Below are positions 13,765 to 18,186 of a DNA stretch of 18,186 nt, in pieces. The stretch spans positions 12,480 to 30,665 of the forward strand of contig JAPSIJ010000003.1 in assembly GCA_031178805.1 (NCBI GenBank). The letters are read 5' to 3'. The notes below the pieces were generated by a model. That model was not told the DNA's origin and did no database searches. It worked only from the letters and a program-made list of their open reading frames with translations. Every line of letters starts with the position of its first letter. Position 1 is the first letter of the stretch. The translations under genes were made by a program, and so were the position numbers. Origin of the DNA: Cellulomonas sp. (GTDB taxonomy: Bacteria; Actinomycetota; Actinomycetes; Actinomycetales; Cellulomonadaceae).

Positions 13765-13770
13765 CAGACT
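13765..13770 (+). promoter_or_regulatory. -10 element of the ruvAB promoter
   Basis: CAGACT differs from the TAnnnT form only at the first base and lies eight bases after the SOS box. The predicted start near 13777 leaves a 25-nt leader containing AAGGAG (13791-13796). A 17-nt spacer puts the -35 at about 13742-13747, inside the LexA site. Confidence 0.5.
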
Positions 13771-13801
13771 GCTGCGCGACGTCCGACGGGAAGGAGCCGG
13801 T

Positions 13802-14419
13802 GTGATCGCCTCGGTGCACGGGACGGTGCGGGCCGTGCGGCTCGACGCCGCCGTGGTGGAGGTCGGTGGGGTGGGCATGCTCGTGCAGGCCACCCCGGCG
13901 ACGCTGGCCGGCCTGCGGGTGGGCCAGCAGGCCACGCTGCACACCACGCTGGTGGTGCGCGAGGACTCGCTCACCCTGTTCGGCTTCGCCGACGACGACG
14001 AGCGCGAGGTGTTCGAGGTCGTGCAGCAGGTCAGCGGCGTCGGGCCGCGGCTCGCGCTCGCGATGCTCGCCGTGCACACCCCGGACGGGCTGCGCCGGGC
14101 GGTCGCCGCGGAGGACCTGGCGGCGCTGAAGCGGGTGCCGGGCATCGGGCAGAAGGGCGCGCAGCGGATCGTGCTGGAGCTCGCCGACCGCCTGGGGGCG
14201 CCGGCGACGGTGTCCGGTACCGGCGCCGTCGTGCCCGCGGGCCCCGCCGACCGCCGCGACCAGGTGGTCGACGCGCTGGTCGGGCTGGGGTGGAACCAGA
14301 AGGCGGCGCAGGACGCCGTCGTCACGGTGCTGGACGGCAGCGAGGAGCCGGTGGGGGAGGCCGAGGTCGCGGGCGTGCTGCGCGCGGCGCTGCGGACCCT
14401 GGGCGGCGGCCGTGGCTGA
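13802..14419 (+). CDS. ruvA: Holliday junction DNA helicase subunit RuvA
   Basis: RuvA tetramers hold the Holliday junction in an open square and recruit the RuvB motors. The 205-residue protein has the expected three parts: an OB-fold N-terminal domain (MIASVHGTVRAVR... to about 62, including LFGF), two helix-hairpin-helix DNA-binding motifs (VVQQVSGVGPRLALAML at about 73-89 and ALKRVPGIGQKGAQRIVLEL at about 108-127), then a flexible Ala/Gly/Pro linker and a C-terminal domain (DALVGLGWNQKAAQDAV) that binds RuvB. GTG at 13802 has AAGGAG five bases ahead. It overlaps ruvB by eight bases, so the two subunits are likely co-translated. An SOS box lies in front. Confidence 0.97.
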   Translation: MIASVHGTVRAVRLDAAVVEVGGVGMLVQATPATLAGLRVGQQATLHTTLVVREDSLTLFGFADDDEREVFEVVQQVSGVGPRLALAMLAVHTPDGLRRAVAAEDLAALKRVPGIGQKGAQRIVLELADRLGAPATVSGTGAVVPAGPADRRDQVVDALVGLGWNQKAAQDAVVTVLDGSEEPVGEAEVAGVLRAALRTLGGGRG

Positions 14420-15479
14420 CGAGCGGGACGGGCACCCCGACCTGGGCGTCGAGCCGGCGCTGGACGACTCCGTGGTCCGCGCCGGCGCCGACGAGCTCGA
14501 GCGGGCCGCCGAGGCGGCGCTGCGCCCCCGGCACCTCGCGGAGTTCGTCGGCCAGCGGGTGGTCCGCGAGCAGCTGTCCCTGGTGCTGGAGGCCGCCGTC
14601 GGCCGCGGCCGCGCGCCCGACCACGTGCTGCTGTCCGGGCCGCCCGGGCTGGGCAAGACCACGCTCGCGATGATCATCGCGGCGGAGCTCGGCACGTCGC
14701 TGCGCGTCACCAGCGGTCCCGCGATCCAGCACGCCGGCGACCTCGCCGCGATCCTGTCCTCGCTCGAGGAGGGCGAGGTGCTGTTCCTCGACGAGATCCA
14801 CCGCCTCGCGCGGCCCGCGGAGGAGCTGCTGTACGTCGCGATGGAGGACTTCCGGGTCGACGTGGTGGTGGGCAAGGGGGCCGGCGCGAGCGCCATCCCG
14901 CTGTCGCTGCCGCCGTTCACCGTGGTCGGCGCGACCACCCGCGCGGGGCTGCTGCCCGCGCCGCTGCGGGACCGGTTCGGGTTCACCGGCCACCTCGACT
15001 TCTACGCCGACGACGAGCTGGAGCGCGTGCTGCTCCGGTCGGCCGGCCTGCTCGGCGTGCCGCTGGCGCCCGAGGCGGCCGCCGAGATCGCCTCCCGGTC
15101 CCGGGGCACGCCCCGGATCGCCAACCGGCTGCTGCGCCGGGTGCGCGACTGGGCGCAGGTGCGCGGCGACGGCACGCTGTCGCTGGCCGCGGCGCGCGCG
15201 GCGCTCGAGGTCTACGAGGTGGACCGGCGCGGGCTGGACCGCCTGGACCGGTCGGTGCTCACCGCGCTGTGCACCCGGTTCGGCGGCGGCCCCGTCGGGC
15301 TCACCACCCTGGCGGTGGCCGTCGGCGAGGAGCCGGAGACGGTGGAGACGGTCGCCGAGCCGTTCCTGGTGCGCGAGGGCCTGATCGGCCGGACCCCGCG
15401 GGGCCGGGTCGCGACGCCCGACGCCTGGGCGCACCTCGGGCTCACCCCGCCGCTGCCGACGGGCACGCTGTTCGGCTGA
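14412..15479 (+). CDS. ruvB: Holliday junction branch-migration ATPase RuvB
   Basis: RuvB hexamers are AAA+ motors that pull DNA through the RuvA-bound junction. The 355-residue protein has a non-conserved acidic N-terminal stretch (about 1-35) and the large ATPase domain, starting LRPRHLAEFVGQ. It has Walker A GPPGLGKTT (76-84), Walker B LFLDEIHR (124-131), sensor 1 in VVGATTRAG (171-179) and the arginine-finger region LRDRFG (185-190). A small helical domain with sensor 2 (SRGTPRIANRLLRR) and a winged-helix DNA-binding domain (about 280-345, ending GLIGRTPRGRVAT) complete it. The GTG start at 14412 lies inside ruvA. A GC-rich hairpin follows the stop by a few bases. Confidence 0.98.
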   Translation: MADERDGHPDLGVEPALDDSVVRAGADELERAAEAALRPRHLAEFVGQRVVREQLSLVLEAAVGRGRAPDHVLLSGPPGLGKTTLAMIIAAELGTSLRVTSGPAIQHAGDLAAILSSLEEGEVLFLDEIHRLARPAEELLYVAMEDFRVDVVVGKGAGASAIPLSLPPFTVVGATTRAGLLPAPLRDRFGFTGHLDFYADDELERVLLRSAGLLGVPLAPEAAAEIASRSRGTPRIANRLLRRVRDWAQVRGDGTLSLAAARAALEVYEVDRRGLDRLDRSVLTALCTRFGGGPVGLTTLAVAVGEEPETVETVAEPFLVREGLIGRTPRGRVATPDAWAHLGLTPPLPTGTLFG

Positions 15480-15482
15480 CGC

Positions 15483-15522
15483 CCGCGCGGGTGCGAGAGC
15501 GGGAACCCCCGCGCCCGCGCGG
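15483..15522 (+). terminator. Hairpin after ruvB
   Basis: A 13-bp stem with one T-G wobble (15483-15495 with 15510-15522) encloses a 14-base loop that itself can form GGG/CCC pairs. It starts three bases after the ruvB stop and ends just before the yajC promoter, consistent with a boundary between the ruv and sec units. Confidence 0.6.
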
Positions 15523-15525
15523 TCG

Positions 15526-15555
15526 TTAGGAGCCCCGAGCCGTGGCGCCTAGACT
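15526..15555 (+). promoter_or_regulatory. Candidate promoter of the yajC-sec genes
   Basis: TAGACT (15550-15555) is a good actinobacterial -10. A weak -35, TTAGGA (15526-15531), lies 18 bases upstream. The start would be near 15562, giving a 30-nt leader with AGGAG at 15578-15582 before the yajC GTG. Confidence 0.55.
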
Positions 15556-15591
15556 GCGGCCGACGTCAGACACCATCAGGAGCTGTTCTTC

Positions 15592-16020
15592 GTGGACCCC
15601 ACCTTCCTCATCATCCTCGTGATCGCCCTCGGGGCCATGTTCCTCATGTCGAACCGGACGCGGAAGGCGCAGCGGGAGCAGCTCAGCTTCCGCGACAACC
15701 TGCAGCCCGGCCAGGAGGTCATGACCGGCTCCGGGATGTACGGCGTGGTGGTCGACGTGGACGGCGACGTCGTGACGCTGGAGTCCACGCCGGGCAACCG
15801 GTCGCGCTGGCTGAAGGCCGCCATCGCGCGGCTGGAGACGCCGCCGGTCGCGGCGCCCGACGAGGCCGAGGACGCGGACGAGGTCGAGGACGCCGAGTGG
15901 CGCGACGAGCCGGGCGCGGTCCCGCCGGGCCGGATCGACGTGCCGGACGACCTGTCCTCGCTGCAGCCGCCGCGCGACGGCGACCGGGACGACGAGGGCC
16001 CGGGCACGACCAAGAAGTAG
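15592..16020 (+). CDS. yajC: Sec translocon accessory protein YajC
   Basis: YajC is a small inner-membrane protein that associates with SecD and SecF. The 142-residue protein has one N-terminal membrane segment (about residues 4-19, FLIILVIALGAMFLM), followed by the conserved RTRKAQREQLSFRDNLQPGQEVMTGSGMYG block and a small beta domain (VVVDVDGDVVTLESTPG). The C-terminal ~55 residues are acidic and proline-rich, as often seen in actinobacteria, and end in two lysines. The GTG start has AGGAG at 15578-15582, nine bases ahead. secD follows after 96 bases containing two tandem hairpins, and secF overlaps secD, so the three form the usual sec accessory cluster. Confidence 0.93.
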   Translation: MDPTFLIILVIALGAMFLMSNRTRKAQREQLSFRDNLQPGQEVMTGSGMYGVVVDVDGDVVTLESTPGNRSRWLKAAIARLETPPVAAPDEAEDADEVEDAEWRDEPGAVPPGRIDVPDDLSSLQPPRDGDRDDEGPGTTKK

Positions 16021-16030
16021 TCGAGGGGAG

Positions 16031-16053
16031 CCGGCCCCCGCCGAGGGGGCCGG
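16031..16053 (+). terminator. First hairpin in the yajC-secD gap
   Basis: CCGGCCCCC (16031-16039) pairs perfectly with GGGGGCCGG (16045-16053) around a GCCGA loop, ten bases after the yajC stop. No T-run. It could be a terminator, an attenuator or a stop for mRNA decay. Confidence 0.55.
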
Positions 16054-16067
16054 TGCGCCCACCACCC

Positions 16068-16094
16068 GTACCGCCCGCCGCCCGCGGGCGGTAC
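16068..16094 (+). repeat. Second hairpin, just before secD
   Basis: GTACCGCCCGC (16068-16078) and GCGGGCGGTAC (16084-16094) form a perfect 11-bp stem with a CGCCC loop. It ends six bases before the probable secD ribosome site GAGAGAAG (16101-16108). Its position suits control of secD transcription or translation, but no mechanism is shown by sequence alone. Confidence 0.6.
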
Positions 16095-16116
16095 GCGCAC
16101 GAGAGAAGACGATCCG

Positions 16117-17994
16117 TTGGCCCCACCCTCCCGCCGCCGGCACCCGGCGCGCACGCTGCTCACGCTGGCCGTCATCACCCTCGCCGTCTTCGGCGCGGTA
16201 CTCGCCGGCACGCGGTTCTCCGACGCGACGTGGACCCCGAAGCTCGCGCTCGACCTCGAGGGCGGCACGCAGTTGATCCTCGCGCCGGTCGCCCAGGACG
16301 AGTCCCGCGTGACGTCCGAGACGATCAACCAGGCGATCGAGGTCATCCGGCAGCGCGTCGACTCCTCGGGCGTCGCCGAGGCCGAGATCACCAGCCAGGG
16401 CGGGTCGAACATCGTCGTCGCGCTGCCCGGGCGCCCCAGCGAGGAGACGCTGGACCTCGTCCGCACCTCCGCGCAGATGGAGTTCCGGCCGGTCCTCACC
16501 TACGCCGCTCCCCAGCCCACCGCCACGCCGACCGACGCCGCGACGGCGGGCGCCTCCGCCGCGCCGACCGGCGACGCGGCCGGGGACGACGCGGCGGCCG
16601 CCGCCGAGGAGCCCTCGGACGAGCCGACCAAGGAGGCGCCGGACTCGCCGAGCGACGCCGCGTACTACATCACCCCGGCGGTCCAGGCGCGGTTCGACGC
16701 GCTCGACTGCACGGACCCGGCCAACCTCACCGGCGGCCAGGAGGCCCCGGCCGACCGCGCGCTGGTCACCTGCGACCCCGAGGGCACGCTGAAGTACGTC
16801 CTCGGCCCGGTCGAGGTCGAGGGCGCGCGGATCTCGAACGCGAGCTCCGGCCTGCAGGTCAGCCAGTCCGGCGCGGTCACCAACAACTGGGCGGTGAACC
16901 TGGAGTTCGACGGGCCGGGCACCCGCGAGTTCACCGAGGTCACCACGCGCCTGCAGGGGCTGACGTCCCCGCAGAACCAGTTCGCCATCGTCCTGGACGG
17001 CCTGGTCATCTCGGCGCCCAGCCTCGACCCCGGCGTGATCATCTCCGACGGCAAGGCCGAGATCACCGGGCAGTTCACCCGGGACAGCTCGACCGCCCTC
17101 GCGAACCAGCTGAAGTTCGGCGCGCTGCCGCTCAGCTTCGACGTGCAGAGCGAGGAGCAGATCTCCGCCACGCTCGGCTCCGAGCAGCTGGAGAAGGGCC
17201 TGATCGCCGGCCTCATCGGCCTGCTGCTGGTCGTCGTGTACTCGCTGTTCCAGTACCGCGCGCTCGGCCTGGTGACCGTCGCGTCGCTCGCCATCGCCGC
17301 GGTGCTCACCTACGGCGTGATCACGCTGCTGTCGTGGACGCAGGGCTACCGCCTGTCGCTGCCCGGCGTCGCCGGCCTGATCGTGGCCATCGGCATCACC
17401 GCGGACTCGTTCATCGTGTACTTCGAGCGCATCCGCGACGAGCTGCGCGAGGGCCGCACCCTCGTGGCCGCCGTGGACCGCGGCTGGGAGCGCGCGCGCC
17501 GCACGATCCTGGCGTCCGACGCGGTGAACTTCCTCGCCGCCGTGGTGCTCTACTTCCTGGCCGTCGGCTCGGTGCGCGGCTTCGCGTTCACGCTCGGCCT
17601 GACCACGCTGCTCGACCTGCTGATCGTCTTCACCTTCACGCACCCGGTGATGCAGCTCGTGGCGCGCACGCGGTTCTTCGGCTCCGGCCACCCGCTGTCC
17701 GGCCTGGACCCGCGCCGCCTCGGCGCCGCGGGCGGCACCCGCTACGTGGGCCGCGGCCGGGTGGCCACGGGCCGCCGCGCGGAGGCCGAGCCGGCCGCCG
17801 AGGGCGCGCCCGCGTCCCTGGACGCGCCGACCTCCACCCTGGTCGCCGCGCCCGCCGCCGGCGGCACCATCGCCGAGCGCCGCGCCGCCGCCCGTGCCGC
17901 GGCCGCCGCGGCCGCGCAGCCGACCGACGACGACACCAGCACCGACGCGACCGGCGAGGGCTCCGCCCGGCGCACCGAGGGGAGCGAGGCCTGA
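16117..17994 (+). CDS. secD: Protein translocase subunit SecD
   Basis: SecD, with SecF, is an RND-type membrane protein that uses the proton gradient to help complete protein export through SecYEG. The 625-residue protein has one N-terminal membrane segment (about 13-31) and the extracytoplasmic region starting with LALDLEGGTQL (43-53). That region contains an Ala/Pro/Asp/Glu-rich insert (about 131-180) and cysteines C198 and C219 that could form a disulfide. Five further membrane segments follow (about 359-510), including AIGITADSFIVYFERIRDE (424-442), which carries the conserved aspartate D430. The last ~105 residues are a low-complexity tail. The start is TTG at 16117, chosen because APPSRRRHPARTLL fits the N-terminus, GAGAGAAG lies ahead, and no ATG or GTG is near. 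Confidence 0.96.
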   Translation: MAPPSRRRHPARTLLTLAVITLAVFGAVLAGTRFSDATWTPKLALDLEGGTQLILAPVAQDESRVTSETINQAIEVIRQRVDSSGVAEAEITSQGGSNIVVALPGRPSEETLDLVRTSAQMEFRPVLTYAAPQPTATPTDAATAGASAAPTGDAAGDDAAAAAEEPSDEPTKEAPDSPSDAAYYITPAVQARFDALDCTDPANLTGGQEAPADRALVTCDPEGTLKYVLGPVEVEGARISNASSGLQVSQSGAVTNNWAVNLEFDGPGTREFTEVTTRLQGLTSPQNQFAIVLDGLVISAPSLDPGVIISDGKAEITGQFTRDSSTALANQLKFGALPLSFDVQSEEQISATLGSEQLEKGLIAGLIGLLLVVVYSLFQYRALGLVTVASLAIAAVLTYGVITLLSWTQGYRLSLPGVAGLIVAIGITADSFIVYFERIRDELREGRTLVAAVDRGWERARRTILASDAVNFLAAVVLYFLAVGSVRGFAFTLGLTTLLDLLIVFTFTHPVMQLVARTRFFGSGHPLSGLDPRRLGAAGGTRYVGRGRVATGRRAEAEPAAEGAPASLDAPTSTLVAAPAAGGTIAERRAAARAAAAAAAQPTDDDTSTDATGEGSARRTEGSEA

Positions 17995-18186
17995 TGGCCG
18001 TCAATCTCGCCCAGTGGGGCAACGACCTCTACACCGGCCGCCGCTCCTACGACATCGTCGGGCGCCGGCGGCTCTGGTTCACCATCGCGGGTGCGCTCGT
18101 GGTGCTGTCCGCGATCCTGCTCTTCACGCCCGGCCTGCAGGCGGGCATCGAGTTCCGCGGCGGCTCGGAGTTCACGGTGTCCAACG
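17994..18186 (+). CDS. secF: Protein translocase subunit SecF, N-terminal part (3' end outside window)
   Basis: SecF pairs with SecD to form the proton-driven export aid. Only the first 64 codons are present. They encode a short cytoplasmic start (LAQWGNDLYTGRRSYDIVGRR), a membrane segment (about residues 28-45) and the family hallmark AGIEFRGGSEFTV, corresponding to the GIDFxGG motif at the start of the extracytoplasmic domain. The ATG at 17994 shares one base with the secD stop (TGATG), and GAGGGGAG at 17977-17984 provides a ribosome site inside secD. The reading frame is open to the window edge. Both the order and the one-base overlap are typical of secD-secF pairs. Confidence 0.95.
   Translation, partial: MAVNLAQWGNDLYTGRRSYDIVGRRRLWFTIAGALVVLSAILLFTPGLQAGIEFRGGSEFTVSN

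Noticed and set aside
11269..14325. A 1018-codon open frame on the minus strand spanning pdxT, yebC, ruvC and ruvA
   Set aside because: It crosses four well-conserved genes and their gaps, and its protein is low-complexity Arg/Ala/Pro sequence with no motif. GC-bias artefact.
1..18186. Mobile elements, CRISPR arrays, toxin-antitoxin pairs, biosynthetic or defence genes
   Set aside because: No transposase, integrase, regular spacer-repeat pattern or known defence domain is seen; every long coding stretch is accounted for by core actinobacterial genes.

Overview
The window is a high-GC actinobacterial chromosome segment carrying housekeeping genes. Evidence for this is the third-position GC bias, mostly GTG starts, a phosphatidylinositol-mannoside (PIM) gene set, an SsgA-family gene and actinobacterial forms of SecD and YajC. 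Gene order from thrS to secF closely follows the known mycobacterial block thrS / HIT / pgsA / acyltransferase / pimA / pdxS / pdxT / yebC / ruvCAB / yajC / secDF. The local differences (no pdxH or thioesterase gene, an aminotransferase between pdxS and pdxT, a LemA-like gene after pimA, and an SsgA-like gene) suggest a Micrococcales member such as a Cellulomonas relative. That placement is inference.

Layout. 1-1737: end of pabB and complete pabC, overlapping by 4 nt, for p-aminobenzoate and folate synthesis. 1747-2175 (minus): an SsgA-like cell-division regulator, convergent with pabC. 2363-2516: a compact tRNA-Val(CAC) unit with its own promoter and terminator. 2571-8666: a tightly packed unit of thrS, an Ap4A-phosphorylase-like HIT protein, and three genes in pathway order for PIM lipids (pgsA, patA-like acyltransferase, pimA), ending in a LemA-like membrane protein. 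8663-12151: PLP (vitamin B6) synthase genes pdxS and pdxT, separated by a Nudix hydrolase and a PLP-dependent aminotransferase. 12235-12990: yebC. 13093-15479: the Holliday-junction genes ruvC, ruvA and ruvB, with a good LexA/SOS operator directly before ruvA. 15592-18186: the Sec accessory genes yajC, secD and the start of secF.

The intergenic gaps are short and hold GC-rich hairpins (after the tRNA, pdxS, pdxT, yebC, ruvB and yajC) followed by -10-like elements. This marks likely transcription-unit boundaries. Of the 19 starts inside the window, 15 are GTG, 3 are ATG and 1 is TTG. I see no mobile element, CRISPR array, toxin-antitoxin pair or defence island, and nothing I would call a new system. 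The points most worth checking are regulatory: the SOS box at ruvA, a strong palindrome just after pdxS inside the Nudix reading frame, two tandem hairpins before the TTG start of secD, and a short FMN-riboswitch-like tail sequence upstream of the ssgA-like gene.
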